Source: an uncultured Bacteroidales bacterium | Lineage (GTDB): Bacteria; Bacteroidota; Bacteroidia; Bacteroidales; UBA932 | Direction: 5' to 3' | DNA length: 64,000 nucleotides | Assembly: GCA_905235995.1 (NCBI GenBank) | Contig: CAJONI010000026.1 | Span: forward strand, 1-64,000 | Part shown: positions 36,152 through 45,300 of the stretch, in pieces | How positions within the stretch are numbered: the stretch's first letter is position 1 | Layout of the letters: each line of letters opens with the position of its first letter | Program-made: the position numbers and the translations under genes | The notes under the pieces: generated by a model | The model's input: the letters and a program-made list of their open reading frames with translations, nothing else | Told to the model about the DNA's origin: nothing | The model's database searches: none

Positions 36152-37188
36152 TCCAGCAGGATCACCTTCACGAACTCATTGGTCAGCCGCTTCCTTCCCA
36201 TCAGGCCGGCCAGGTGGCTCATGCCCCCCTGCGAGTCAGCCAGAAGGATGAGGCAGCGGCGTCCGTCCGGAAGCTGAGGGCCGAGACACATGCCTTCATA
36301 GTTCGCGAGGTTTACGTTGAAACCTGCCGCCGTCGAGGCGATGCGGGTTTCGAACTCGCAGAGCAACCTCTTGGACATTATCCCGGAAGTATTGACCGAA
36401 GGGTCGGCGAGATAGAGTTTGACGTGGGAAAAGGAATCCGTCAGGATTGCCCGCGAGCGCTTGATGGGCACGAATACTTCCCGCTCCAGCACTATGAGCC
36501 GTCCGTCGTCGAGCGCGGCGAGTGCCGATATGCCAAAGACATACGCCAGGGCTGCGGGGCCTCCCTTCTGGGGCCTGATCGGCTCGTCCATCCGGTATAG
36601 CCAGCATCCGTCCGGCTGGTGCCGGGAATTGAAACGCTGGAAGCGGTGAAGCCTTGAATCTTCCCCATCCTCCTTGAGGGGAGCTTCGGTGGTGGTCCAG
36701 AACTTGCCCGTGGTCGCATTGTAGGTGAGGGCTTCGAATCCCAGGTTCTTCTGTATGGCCGACTTGTCAAATTCCGGCGGAATCCTGAAGCTTTTTCCGG
36801 TCGCATTCCCGTCGAGGTCGTATTCTCGGATAGACTGGTCGCTTTCGGCTGATACATAGAGCTTTCCGTTGGCGTAGGCTATACCCTCGCAGTCCAGTCC
36901 GGATTCCCTGGACATTTCCGTCGCTTCCGGCACCGTAAGCCGGACCTGCGCCGCCCGTACGCTTCCGTCTTCCCTCAGGGGAATGTCGAAGAAAACGATG
37001 CCGCCTCCGTTCCTCTTGTCATCCACCACGGCATAGCGGTCCCCGCCCAGCCAGGTGATGCCGGAATACTGTCCCGGCTCAACGCGCAGCATCTGCTGCG
37101 GCAGCTCCGTCACCTTGAGGTCCTGGGCGGACACGGCGGTCAGGGAGAGCCCCGCTGCGACGAGCATGCACAAAATGATCCTTTTCAT
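36139..37188 (-). CDS. Esterase-like activity of phytase family protein
   Basis: Secreted beta-propeller protein of the Phytase-like (PF13449) family. The signal peptide ends near VSAQD. Typical features are YSGITWLGGDRYAVVDDKR, LDCEGIAYANGKLYVSAE, NLGFEALTYN and the late NYEGMCLGPQL with Asp-rich blade turns. The biochemical role of family members is poorly defined (the phytase or esterase activity is a family label), so no substrate is claimed. Length 349 is typical. It is transcribed alone; a weak -7-like TATCTTCG lies at 37211-37218 on its strand. Confidence 0.8.
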   Translation of the reverse strand: MKRIILCMLVAAGLSLTAVSAQDLKVTELPQQMLRVEPGQYSGITWLGGDRYAVVDDKRNGGGIVFFDIPLREDGSVRAAQVRLTVPEATEMSRESGLDCEGIAYANGKLYVSAESDQSIREYDLDGNATGKSFRIPPEFDKSAIQKNLGFEALTYNATTGKFWTTTEAPLKEDGEDSRLHRFQRFNSRHQPDGCWLYRMDEPIRPQKGGPAALAYVFGISALAALDDGRLIVLEREVFVPIKRSRAILTDSFSHVKLYLADPSVNTSGIMSKRLLCEFETRIASTAAGFNVNLANYEGMCLGPQLPDGRRCLILLADSQGGMSHLAGLMGRKRLTNEFVKVILLDYSL

Positions 37189-37245
37189 GGGCGGTTTCGC
37201 TTTGAGTGGGCGAAGATAGTACTTTTTTTCACTATTTTTAAGAGT

Positions 37246-37253
37246 TATCTTTG
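37246..37253 (+). promoter_or_regulatory. -7 element before the 97-residue ORF
   Basis: TATCTTTG matches TAnnTTTG, 22 bp before ATG 37276. Confidence 0.6.
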
Positions 37254-37275
37254 TAGCCGCAATTTTAAGATTGAA

Positions 37276-37569
37276 ATGGAAAACAAGTCAAAATCTTGGG
37301 TCAAGGACCTCCTGGTGGCCTTCGCCGGGACCACGCTGTCCATCATACTGACCTTCGGCACATCCGCCCTCATCGACCATGTCAACCGCAACAAGGACCG
37401 CAGGATGACCGCCCTCATGGTGCTCAGCAACATTGAGTCGTCGGTCCGCTCCCTGGAGGAGAGCGACGGGATTGACCATATCTTTGAACATCCTGAAAAC
37501 TATGCGGGAAACAGTCTTTCCGAAGAGGAAGTGATGGCTTTCACCGGCGAAAGGCTGCAGGCAAGGTAA
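37276..37569 (+). CDS. Small single-helix membrane protein, unknown function
   Basis: A 97-residue protein with a basic N-terminus, one transmembrane helix (about residues 12-34, LLVAFAGTTLSIILTFGTSALI) and a charged tail (NRNKDRRMTALMVLSNIESSVRSLEE). I recall longer Bacteroidales membrane proteins (about 200-250 residues) with this start, so this copy may be a shortened form, with the C-terminus replaced by HIFEHPENYAGNSLSEEE. That is inference. It has its own promoter and a hairpin at its stop, so it may still be expressed. Confidence 0.6.
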   Translation: MENKSKSWVKDLLVAFAGTTLSIILTFGTSALIDHVNRNKDRRMTALMVLSNIESSVRSLEESDGIDHIFEHPENYAGNSLSEEEVMAFTGERLQAR

Positions 37570-37583
37570 CGTCCTGCCTTTTT
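37559..37583 (+). terminator. Probable terminator at the end of the small membrane ORF
   Basis: A 7-bp stem (AGGCA-GG/CCTGCCT with one bulged A) and a TAACGT loop, followed by TTTT and a CC-interrupted T-rich tail. It overlaps the stop codon. Confidence 0.5.
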
Positions 37584-37586
37584 CCT

Positions 37587-37594
37587 TATATTTG
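37587..37594 (+). promoter_or_regulatory. -7 element of DUF2807 gene promoter
   Basis: TATATTTG matches TAnnTTTG, 21 bp before ATG 37616. Confidence 0.6.
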
Positions 37595-37615
37595 CGAACA
37601 AAACAAAGCTATGCC

Positions 37616-38341
37616 ATGAAAAAGCATCTCATTATTCTTTCAGCGCTGCTGATGTCGGTATTCTGCAGTTGCAGCGAGTTCGGGGGTGACCCTGTCACGA
37701 AAGAATTCTCCATCGACGGGCCGTATACCGCACTTTCCGTATCCGATGCATTCAAGGTCACGGTGAGCGACAAGATCGACAGAGCCGTGGTCACGGCCGG
37801 CGAAGGGATCATGGAGAAAGTACTGGTCGATATCAGTGGCAGCACACTGATAATCCATCTCAGGCCCTGGACCATCAACATGGGTCCCGACATGGAAGTC
37901 ATCATCCCCTACAATCCGGACTTGACCACGATACACCTCTCGGGTGCTTCGGAATTCCGTTCCTCTTATGGGATCGGGGGCGACGAGATGTCAATCCATC
38001 TGTCCGGTGCCTCGGAGTTTACCTGCGACGTGAATGCCGAAAAGCTTGAACTGGACCTGAGCGGTGCGTCCGCTGCCAAGATGATCGGAGCTGTTTCCGA
38101 CCTCAGGATAGGCATTTCCGGCTCGAGCAGGATTGCAGAGAGGGTTTCCGGCGGCCGCTACGCATTCTCCTGCGACAAATGCGAAGGTTCCATCTCCGGC
38201 GCCAGCAGGGCCTATATCCATTGCGACGGCCAGATCAGCGTCAGCCTCTCGGGCGCCAGCACGCTGCACTACACCGGCAATGCCTCCACTTCCGGCAGCC
38301 ATACCTCCGGTGCTTCGGGCATCATCCACGAAGTGCTGTAG
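37616..38341 (+). CDS. DUF2807 (head GIN domain) lipoprotein
   Basis: Lipoprotein of 241 residues (signal ending SVFCSCSEF). The mature part is a right-handed beta-helix-like repeat domain of the DUF2807 family, sometimes called putative auto-transporter adhesin head GIN. The hallmark LSGAS repeats recur (IHLSGASEF twice, LDLSGASAA, GSISGASRA, VSLSGASTL). It is probably on the outer membrane or surface; its partner and role are unknown. The track adds eight residues upstream; ATG 37616 (MKKHLIILS) is the natural start. Confidence 0.85.
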   Translation: MKKHLIILSALLMSVFCSCSEFGGDPVTKEFSIDGPYTALSVSDAFKVTVSDKIDRAVVTAGEGIMEKVLVDISGSTLIIHLRPWTINMGPDMEVIIPYNPDLTTIHLSGASEFRSSYGIGGDEMSIHLSGASEFTCDVNAEKLELDLSGASAAKMIGAVSDLRIGISGSSRIAERVSGGRYAFSCDKCEGSISGASRAYIHCDGQISVSLSGASTLHYTGNASTSGSHTSGASGIIHEVL

Positions 38342-38352
38342 GATAATACTGA

Positions 38353-38493
38353 CACAACGCCCTGCTGACCGATGAGATTGCGGCCGGCTGCGACATGGCC
38401 CGCACCGGCGAAATCTTCTGCGACGACCCCATCGCCCCCGACGTCCCCACCGAGCAGCCTCTGGAAGCCGCCCTCGCCTGGCTCCGCTGGTAG
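38353..38493 (+). pseudogene. C-terminal gene relic, possibly of an S41-type peptidase
   Basis: A 46-codon open stretch between an in-frame TGA (38350) and TAG (38491). It reads as protein-like sequence ending IAPDVPTEQPLEAALAWL and has no start codon near its 5' end. The ending resembles the tail of S41 (C-terminal-processing-like) peptidases, where a PDxxV segment precedes a final helix, but this match is from memory and weak. It lies directly after the DUF2807 stop and looks like what is left of a deleted gene. Confidence 0.4.
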
Positions 38494-38526
38494 TTCTATT
38501 TGCTGGGCAATGCCGGCAAATTGTAT

Positions 38527-38534
38527 TATATTTG
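38527..38534 (+). promoter_or_regulatory. -7 element of alpha/beta-hydrolase promoter
   Basis: TATATTTG, 7 bp before ATG 38542. A TTTG at 38499-38502 lies 24 bp upstream, slightly longer than the usual spacing of about 19-21. Confidence 0.5.
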
Positions 38535-38541
38535 CCAAGCC

Positions 38542-39840
38542 ATGAAAAAGTTACTAATCGTTGTTTCGCTGCTGCTCATTGCGGTCGGCGTTTGCCGGGC
38601 GCAGCTTCCCCAGGGGAGTTGGTCTGGCGCCATTGATGTACAGGGAACAAAGCTGACCTGTGTTTTCCACTTCACCGACGAGGGATGCAAGATGGACGTG
38701 CCCGACCAGGGCGCGAGAGGCATCCCCGCCGTTGCATCTCTCACACCGCTCGGCGCCACGCACATTGAGATTCCGTCCATAGGCGCCAGTTTCGAAGGTT
38801 TTCTCATGGGCGGAAAGATCGTCGGTACTTTCTCCCAGCACGGAATGTCGTTTCCATTGACACTGACACCGGGCGAGCCGAAAAGGAACCGGCCACAGAC
38901 CCCGCAACCGCCGTTCCCCTATGCAACCGAAGATGTCAGTTTCTCGAACGGCGAGGCCGTCCTTCGCGGGACGCTGACTCTGCCGGAAGCATGCGACCGC
39001 TCTACCACGGTGATACTCATGGTCACTGGCAGCGGACTTCAGAACCGCGATGAGGAAATCTTTGAGCACAAGCCGTTTGCGGTAATAGCAGATTTCCTTG
39101 CCCGTCATGGCGTAGCCACGCTCCGCTATGATGACCGGGGTTTCGGCGAGTCGACCGGCGACGCGGTGTTCTGCACTACCGAAGACCTGAAGGAAGATGC
39201 GGCTGCCGGGGTGGCGCTGCTCCGCGAGCGTTTCGACCGCGTGGGCGTACTGGGCCACAGCGAAGGCGGCACCATAGCCTTGATGCTGGCCTCCGAAGGG
39301 AAGGCCGATTTCATAGTCTCGCTGGCAGGAATGGTGGTATCCGGCGCTGAAACGCTTCTCTTGCAGAATCGTATCATGCTTCCTCAGGCAGGATTCGACA
39401 AAGAGGCCACGGAACGCTACTGCAAGGCTCTGGAAGCGACCTTCGATGCAATCCGTGAAGGCCAGCCGCTGCCCGACGCGAGCCGCTACAATCTCCCCGA
39501 CGCCCTTCTGCAGAATCTCCGGGCCGTCCAGGCGCAAATGAATCTGCCGTATATGCGTTATTTCATTAAGCTCGACATGTCGCAGCGGCTCTCGCAGGTG
39601 ACCTGCCCCGTGCTGGCGCTCAACGGGACGCGCGACACCCAGGTCGATGCGCAGGCCAACCTCGGCGCCCTGGAGAAGGGGCTTCCCGCCAACCCCCGCA
39701 ACGAGATCAAGGCTTGCGAGGGCCTCAACCATCTCTTCCAGCACTGCACCACCGGCCTGACCGACGAGTACCCGCAGATCGAAGAGACCTTCGCCCCTGA
39801 AGTTCTGGAGCTTCTGGCGCGGTGGACCGCCGCCCTTTGA
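38542..39840 (+). CDS. Secreted alpha/beta hydrolase
   Basis: Serine hydrolase of 432 residues with a signal peptide (to about 20, GVCRAQ), an N-terminal beta domain (about 25-115) and an alpha/beta-hydrolase domain. The catalytic triad is visible: Ser in VLGHSEGGTIA, Asp in NGTRDTQVDA and His in GLNHLFQ. The oxyanion region VTGSGLQNRDEE is typical of the dienelactone-hydrolase-like secreted esterases common in Bacteroidales. The substrate is unknown. The track starts 14 residues upstream; ATG 38542 is chosen. It is convergent with the outer-membrane barrel gene, 7 bp away, with no terminator between them. Confidence 0.87.
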   Translation: MKKLLIVVSLLLIAVGVCRAQLPQGSWSGAIDVQGTKLTCVFHFTDEGCKMDVPDQGARGIPAVASLTPLGATHIEIPSIGASFEGFLMGGKIVGTFSQHGMSFPLTLTPGEPKRNRPQTPQPPFPYATEDVSFSNGEAVLRGTLTLPEACDRSTTVILMVTGSGLQNRDEEIFEHKPFAVIADFLARHGVATLRYDDRGFGESTGDAVFCTTEDLKEDAAAGVALLRERFDRVGVLGHSEGGTIALMLASEGKADFIVSLAGMVVSGAETLLLQNRIMLPQAGFDKEATERYCKALEATFDAIREGQPLPDASRYNLPDALLQNLRAVQAQMNLPYMRYFIKLDMSQRLSQVTCPVLALNGTRDTQVDAQANLGALEKGLPANPRNEIKACEGLNHLFQHCTTGLTDEYPQIEETFAPEVLELLARWTAAL

Positions 39841-39847
39841 CAGGGCC

Positions 39848-42820
39848 CTAGAACATCATCTGCATCGCCGCCTGGTTGGCCTTACGGCTCTGGGCGGCGT
39901 TGAGTTTGCCGAAATTCCATTTGAAGGTGATGAAGAAATGGCGGCCCAGCTGGTTGTACATCGAATCCTCGACGTAGTTCTCGGTAGTGATGTGGCGCGT
40001 GGTACGGGTGCTGTTGAGTATGTCGCTGGCGTGTATGCCGATGGAGAACTGCTTGATGTTCTTGACGATACTGATATCCCACATCAGGTACGGGGTGTTG
40101 TAGCCTTCCGGGAAGCCGTGGTAGAAGCGATACATGGCTTCCGTCTCCAGTTCCCAGCCGTTCTTCGTATCCCATTCCATTTCAAGGTCCAGATAACTGC
40201 TCCAGGTCTTCGTGTCGGCATTGCTGTCGAGGGAATAGTGCGCAGACTGGTAGGTGGTGGAGCCGCCAAAGTAGACGGAAAGGGCGTCGCCTCGGTAATC
40301 AAGGCTGAGCCGGGGCGAGAGCGACAGGCTGTTGGTCGTGCTCTCGCTGAAGCCGCTCTTGCCTGAATAGAAGCGGTCTCCGTTGCCATCGCCCCAGAAT
40401 TCCCGCATGAAGGCGGTATAGTCGAAAGTATCCACGTCCAGTCCGGCCAGTTTCCGGGTGTTCTGGTAGCTGACGGAACGGCTTTCAAAAACGTTCAGTC
40501 CTGCAGAAAGCTTCAGCTTCTTGTCCCTGGTCAGAGGAACCTGGGCGCTGGTATATGCGGAGACCGAGAAAGAAGGCTTGGCCGAGTTGACCGGGATGTT
40601 GTACTGGATGCCGTCGTCGTCGAACCAGCTGGCCGTTACCATCTGGCGCTGGTTCATGGATCCGGTCAGGTATACGTTGAAACTGCGCTGCTTCTGCGGG
40701 TTGTTGAGATAGATGCTTCCGTTCAGGTTATGGCTGTATGACGGTTTGAGGTAGATGTTGCCCATGCGAAGCCTCGTAGGTACGGATATGTCGAGTACCG
40801 GAAGCTGGTTTGCGACCGAAGGGCGTGTGGAGCGGCCGTTGTAGTAGATGCTGAAGCTGTTCTGCTGCTTCATCCAGCGGAAGTTCAGGTACGGGTTCCA
40901 GTCGAAGAGCCACTCCCCGATACCTGTTTCGGTCTCGCGGCCCAGCGACATGGCTCGGGTCTCGTTGAGGGTCTCCTGCATCTGCGCGCCGAGCTGCAGG
41001 GAGGTCCGGTCTTTTTTGTATTGGACCTGAACGCTCTCATTGAAATAGACGTAGGTGTTCTTCGTATAGGAGGAATAGTAGTCGTTGCGCTTGGTATAGT
41101 CCTTCTTGTCGATGATGGAAGGATTGAAGCCCGGGGTTCCGGAAGTACGGTCGAAGGCGTCCTTGCCGTTGTTGCGCCAGGAGCCGGAACCGTTGACGTT
41201 GACGGAGATGGTCCAGCGTTCAGCGAGCGGCTCGTTGTAGGACAGCCTGAGGTTTCCTCGGTAGTTGCGGTTGTCCGTCACGTAGAAAAGGTCGCGGGTC
41301 ACGGGGTCGGGCGAGGTCTGGAGGAAAGTCTGCGAGAACTCGCGGCTGTCGGCGTCATAATCCGATATGCTATAACTGCCCGAAAGGGTCAGGCTGCGTT
41401 CCTTGTTGCCTCCCATGTCCTTGATGCCGAGACTGATATAGGCATTGTGCGAGAACTGCTTCGATTCAGCATAGTTGCTCGACGAGGCGCTGTTGAGCTG
41501 CTGTCCGCCGTCGACCTGGCTAGAACTGTTGTCGTTGTAGCCTTCAGTCTTTCCGCCGGCATACTGGAAAGTCGGAGTGAAGTTGAAGAGGAATTTGTCG
41601 CGCTTGGAATTCTTGAGTTCGAGATTGAGCTTCACGTTGTCGTTCATTGCGAAGTTCTTGCTCTCGGTGCCGGTGAAGATGTCGCTGCCGCCGCTGACGA
41701 AGGTGGTCCGCTCCGAGCGGCTGCGGGAGTCGCGGAAGGAATGATTGTAGTTGGCGGCTGCTGTGCTTTCGAGGCCCTTGATGCGGGTGGTGTTGTAGTT
41801 GGCGCCGGCCTGCGCGTAGGTCTGGATACCGCCGCCACCGCCGCCGACCGCAACCCTTGTCCGTTCGTCATCGTCGTCCATGACTACTACGAAGACGGCA
41901 TTGTCTTCCGATATGGGCGCATTGTAGGCCCCGCCCACCAGGGTGATCTGGTCCTTCTCGTTGTAGCCGGAAGCCATCACGTTGCCAGTATAGAGGAAAC
42001 CGCGGTTGTCGACCATCTCGTCCTTGCGGTCGCCGGCCGCAGTCGTGCCGGCCCCGGCCGTCGCATTGCCGAACCAGCCTTTCTGGAACTCCTGCTTGAA
42101 CTCCAGGTCCATCACCTTCTCGCGGTCGGTGGCCACACCGGTGAACTGCTCGGAGTCGCTCACCTTGTCGATGACCTTCACCTTGTCGACCACCTTGGCC
42201 GGCAGGTTCTTGAGGGCCATCTTCGGGTCGTCGAAGAAGAAGGTCTTGCCGCCCACGGTTATCTTCTGGATGGTCTCGCCGTTGTACTTCACCGTGCCGT
42301 CTTTCGACACTTCCATGCCCGGCATGCGCTTGAGCAGGTCCTCCAGCATGGAGTTCTCGCCAAGGAAGAAGGATGAGGCGTTGAAGATTATGGTGTCCTG
42401 CTTGATCTCTATGGGGTTGCCGATGGCTGACACGTGGGCGGCATCGAGCATCTCGGCGTCTTCAGCTATCCGGATTACGCCCAGGTCAACGGAATCCCTC
42501 TCCCAGCCGAAGGAGAAGTATTCCTCCTTGCTGTAGGGCTTGTAGCCCAGCATCTCTACGGTCAGCACGTAGTTGCCCCGCGTCACCTTGCTGATGCGGG
42601 CGACGCCTGAGGAATCGGTGAGGGTGAAGTTGGTGATCAGCGTATCGTTCCTGGCCGTCAGGTAGGCCGAAGCATAGGGTACGGGCTTGTCGGAGCCCTG
42701 CTCCAGTACCTTTACTATGACATCTCCCTGGTTCCGCTCAAAGAGCCCGCCGGGAATGAACTGGGCTCTGGCCGCCGTCGCTGCCAGGAGGCAGCAAAGG
42801 ATTAAAGAAAGACGTTTCAT
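39848..42820 (-). CDS. Outer-membrane beta-barrel protein with CarboxypepD_reg and plug-like domains
   Basis: Large TonB-dependent-receptor-like protein (990 residues) of the OMP_b-brl_3 type, not a SusC. Signal peptide (to ARAQ, about 19); CarboxypepD_reg-like domain (GDVIVKVLEQGSDKPVPYA, about 30-110); plug-like domain (IIFNASSFFLGENSMLEDLLKRMPG, TVGGKTFFFDDPKMALKNLPA); long barrel. A poly-Gly loop (VAVGGGGGGIQ) is notable. It may export or sense rather than import; no ligand is predicted. TTG 42838 is the track start, but ATG 42820 begins the signal peptide. It is the last gene of the BlaI-BlaR1-TPR-barrel operon, 18 bp after the TPR gene. Confidence 0.85.
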   Translation of the reverse strand: MKRLSLILCCLLAATAARAQFIPGGLFERNQGDVIVKVLEQGSDKPVPYASAYLTARNDTLITNFTLTDSSGVARISKVTRGNYVLTVEMLGYKPYSKEEYFSFGWERDSVDLGVIRIAEDAEMLDAAHVSAIGNPIEIKQDTIIFNASSFFLGENSMLEDLLKRMPGMEVSKDGTVKYNGETIQKITVGGKTFFFDDPKMALKNLPAKVVDKVKVIDKVSDSEQFTGVATDREKVMDLEFKQEFQKGWFGNATAGAGTTAAGDRKDEMVDNRGFLYTGNVMASGYNEKDQITLVGGAYNAPISEDNAVFVVVMDDDDERTRVAVGGGGGGIQTYAQAGANYNTTRIKGLESTAAANYNHSFRDSRSRSERTTFVSGGSDIFTGTESKNFAMNDNVKLNLELKNSKRDKFLFNFTPTFQYAGGKTEGYNDNSSSQVDGGQQLNSASSSNYAESKQFSHNAYISLGIKDMGGNKERSLTLSGSYSISDYDADSREFSQTFLQTSPDPVTRDLFYVTDNRNYRGNLRLSYNEPLAERWTISVNVNGSGSWRNNGKDAFDRTSGTPGFNPSIIDKKDYTKRNDYYSSYTKNTYVYFNESVQVQYKKDRTSLQLGAQMQETLNETRAMSLGRETETGIGEWLFDWNPYLNFRWMKQQNSFSIYYNGRSTRPSVANQLPVLDISVPTRLRMGNIYLKPSYSHNLNGSIYLNNPQKQRSFNVYLTGSMNQRQMVTASWFDDDGIQYNIPVNSAKPSFSVSAYTSAQVPLTRDKKLKLSAGLNVFESRSVSYQNTRKLAGLDVDTFDYTAFMREFWGDGNGDRFYSGKSGFSESTTNSLSLSPRLSLDYRGDALSVYFGGSTTYQSAHYSLDSNADTKTWSSYLDLEMEWDTKNGWELETEAMYRFYHGFPEGYNTPYLMWDISIVKNIKQFSIGIHASDILNSTRTTRHITTENYVEDSMYNQLGRHFFITFKWNFGKLNAAQSRKANQAAMQMMF

Positions 42821-42838
42821 CGTCCGGGTGTTCAACAA

Positions 42839-44035
42839 TTATTGTTCCATGAACAGCTCGCCCTTGATGTATTCAATGCTTTTTTTTGCGAACTCGTAGC
42901 CTCGGGAGCCGGGACGGGCAAGGGTAAGGTAGCGCTCATAATATTCAAGTGCCAGCTTGTACTTTTTCTGGCGTTCATAGCAGTAGGCTATGGTCGAGAT
43001 CGCCTGGATGTAGGCAGGATCGTAGCTGTACGCCTGCTGGTAGTGGCTTATAGCCTTGTCGAACTGTTCCATCGCGTAGTAGCCGGTGCCGTACTGCTGG
43101 TGTATGCGCGATACCAGCGACGAATCGGGCCGTATCATGGCCTCGGCTTTTTCGAGCCAGGGCTTGACATGCTCTTCGAAGGGGCGCATCATCTCACTCT
43201 TCACCGCAGCTATGGCCCAGGCCAGGTTGGCGTCGCTGGAATCGATGGCCCATGCCCGCTCGAGTTCCCTCTCTGCCCTATAGGGGACGCGTGTCTTCCA
43301 ATAGCTCTGTCCGGTGTAGTAGTGTATAGGGTAGCTGTCGTCACCCAGCTCCTCCACCTTAAGGAATACCGTCAGGGAAGAATCGTATTCGGCCTTCAGA
43401 TAATACGCGAGGCCGTGGATGGGCAGCACGGTCATGTTTTCCGGGTCCAGGGACAGATAGTCCGAGCTCAGTTCCAGCACCCCGTCGTAGTCTTTCTCCG
43501 AAAGCATGATATTCGCCAGCTTGCTCACTACCACGTCATTGTGTGGCTTGAGCGCGAGGGCCTGCCGGTAGCAGACCTTCGCCGAATCTGCGATCCCCGC
43601 GAGATTGTAGGCGTCGCCCGTCAGGGCTGCGATGGCGGGGATGGAATCCCGCGCGAGCACCTCTCTCCCCAGTTCGGCGCACTGCGGGTAGGCCTTCATC
43701 CTGAAGGCGAGCTGCATCAGGCGGATGCTGTAGAACAGGTTTCCGGGATTCTGCAGGCTGAGCATCTGGTAGGTGCCCGCCGCGGTCTCATAGTCACTGC
43801 TGATGAAGTGACAGTCAGCCAGTTCCGCAAAGACCTCTTCATCGAAGCTCTCCGGCCGTACCAATGCCGAAAGCTTCTCAATGGCCTCATCGGTCTTGTA
43901 GAGGCTCTTGAGGTGACGCGCCTCGGCAAGCACCGCCTGCCGCCCGGCCGACGAGTCCGCCGCCGGCTGCGCCAGCGCCGTAACTGAAGGCGTTACGGCG
44001 GCAAGCGCAATCAGCAGGCAGAGAATCCGTCTCAT
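42839..44035 (-). CDS. Periplasmic TPR-repeat protein
   Basis: Exported protein of 398 residues. A signal peptide (to about 22, TALAQP) is followed by about eight tetratricopeptide helix pairs across the whole chain, with clear units such as EVFAELADCHFISSDYETAAGTY, QYGTGYYAMEQFDKAISHYQQ and IAYCYERQKKYKLALEYYERY. TPR arrays mediate protein-protein contacts; the likely partners are the products of the flanking M56 protease and barrel genes. The start overlaps the BlaR1-like stop by 4 bp (ATGA), implying coupled translation. Confidence 0.88.
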   Translation of the reverse strand: MRRILCLLIALAAVTPSVTALAQPAADSSAGRQAVLAEARHLKSLYKTDEAIEKLSALVRPESFDEEVFAELADCHFISSDYETAAGTYQMLSLQNPGNLFYSIRLMQLAFRMKAYPQCAELGREVLARDSIPAIAALTGDAYNLAGIADSAKVCYRQALALKPHNDVVVSKLANIMLSEKDYDGVLELSSDYLSLDPENMTVLPIHGLAYYLKAEYDSSLTVFLKVEELGDDSYPIHYYTGQSYWKTRVPYRAERELERAWAIDSSDANLAWAIAAVKSEMMRPFEEHVKPWLEKAEAMIRPDSSLVSRIHQQYGTGYYAMEQFDKAISHYQQAYSYDPAYIQAISTIAYCYERQKKYKLALEYYERYLTLARPGSRGYEFAKKSIEYIKGELFMEQ

Positions 44036-45300
44036 TTCAATTGAAAGAGAACGGGAAAGTTAAAGACAACGCGCACGGGCTCCCCGTTGACATAACCCGG
44101 AGTCCACATGGGCGACTGTGAAACGACTCTCGCGGCCTCATTGTCGAGAATCGGGTCGATTCCGCGCAGCACTTTGACACCCGTGACGCTGCCGTCTTTC
44201 TCGATGGTGAACTGCAAGGTCACTCGACCCTGAAGTTCCCGGACTATTGCCTCCTCAGGGTAATTGAGCTGCTCATTGACCCAATTGGAAAACTTGTTGG
44301 CATCGCCGCCCTGGAACATGGGCTTGGTTTCGACCTCACTGAAAGGAACGGCCTCCGGCTTATCCATATCAATGGCGGAACCGGTATTGTCGGACGGGAC
44401 TTCTTCCATGGCGGAGACGTCTTCCTTGGGCGCGGGTTTACATTCGGCCAGCAGAAGCAGGGCGCCGGCCATGAGGGGAATCAGGAGCAGCACGGAGAGC
44501 TTCCTCCAGGCTGCCTTTTTTGTAGTCTGCATCATGATAATACGGTTTTTGAGTTGTGCATGGTTGAAGCCGTTGGCCAGGAGAAAGCGCTTTTCCCCCA
44601 CGGCTTTCTTAACGAGCAGTAATTGGTATTGGGTAGCATCGATTCCTTGATTGAGAACGAAGTCGTCGGCTTCGTATTCGTGGAGCAGCTTGAGCTCGGC
44701 CTGGCATATCCATACCAGCGGATTGAACCACTGGAAGACGGTCAGGAGCGAGGAGAGCAGCAGGTCGTGGGAGTGTCCGCAGCTGACATGTGCGCGTTCG
44801 TGAGTGAGTATTGCGGGATATCTCGCAAGGTCGTCGCGGTTGATGACGATGTGCCGCATCCAGCTGAAGGAAGGTGTTTCCCTGTCTGCAAGATGAAGCA
44901 CGTAGCCAGAATGCCGTTCGCCGGTAGTGTGCCGGAGCATTCGGAACATGCCCCAGTAGGACCTTGCGTAGAAACCCAGTGTGACGCCAGCGCCGACGAC
45001 GTAGGCGATCAGCAGCAATGCCATCCAGTCGGGGCTGGAAGCATGGGATACGTGTGAAAGAGCGTCCGCGGCAGGCTCTGCAGCGCCAACCATAGCCGGG
45101 GCTATCCATTCCGAATATACTGTAGGCACGGACGTGCGGATCTGCAGCAGAGGAAGCAGGAGGCAGAGCGCGCTTCCCGCCAGCAAGGTGAAGCGGTTGA
45201 AACGGAAATGTCCGTCCCGCCGCATTACCAGCAGGAAGAACGCGTCGAATATGCCCAGCAAGACCGAACTTTTCAGCAGATATATGAGAAAGGTGTTCAT
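44032..45300 (-). CDS. BlaR1/MecR1-type M56 membrane protease fused to a TonB C-terminal domain
   Basis: Inner-membrane sensor-protease. Three N-terminal transmembrane segments (about residues 3-25, 35-50, 93-113) precede the cytosolic M56 zinc protease with HERAHVSCGHSHD (HExxH). A fourth helix (about 272-290, LSVLLLIPLMAGALLLLAE) leads to a periplasmic tail with a TonB C-terminal domain (LNYPEEAIVRELQGRVTLQF, MWTPGYVNGEPVRVVFNFPV). No penicillin-binding sensor domain is present, so the signal is not obviously a beta-lactam. By family the protease inactivates the adjacent BlaI-type repressor. Overlaps its neighbours by 4 bp on each side. Confidence 0.9.
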   Translation of the reverse strand: MNTFLIYLLKSSVLLGIFDAFFLLVMRRDGHFRFNRFTLLAGSALCLLLPLLQIRTSVPTVYSEWIAPAMVGAAEPAADALSHVSHASSPDWMALLLIAYVVGAGVTLGFYARSYWGMFRMLRHTTGERHSGYVLHLADRETPSFSWMRHIVINRDDLARYPAILTHERAHVSCGHSHDLLLSSLLTVFQWFNPLVWICQAELKLLHEYEADDFVLNQGIDATQYQLLLVKKAVGEKRFLLANGFNHAQLKNRIIMMQTTKKAAWRKLSVLLLIPLMAGALLLLAECKPAPKEDVSAMEEVPSDNTGSAIDMDKPEAVPFSEVETKPMFQGGDANKFSNWVNEQLNYPEEAIVRELQGRVTLQFTIEKDGSVTGVKVLRGIDPILDNEAARVVSQSPMWTPGYVNGEPVRVVFNFPVLFQLK

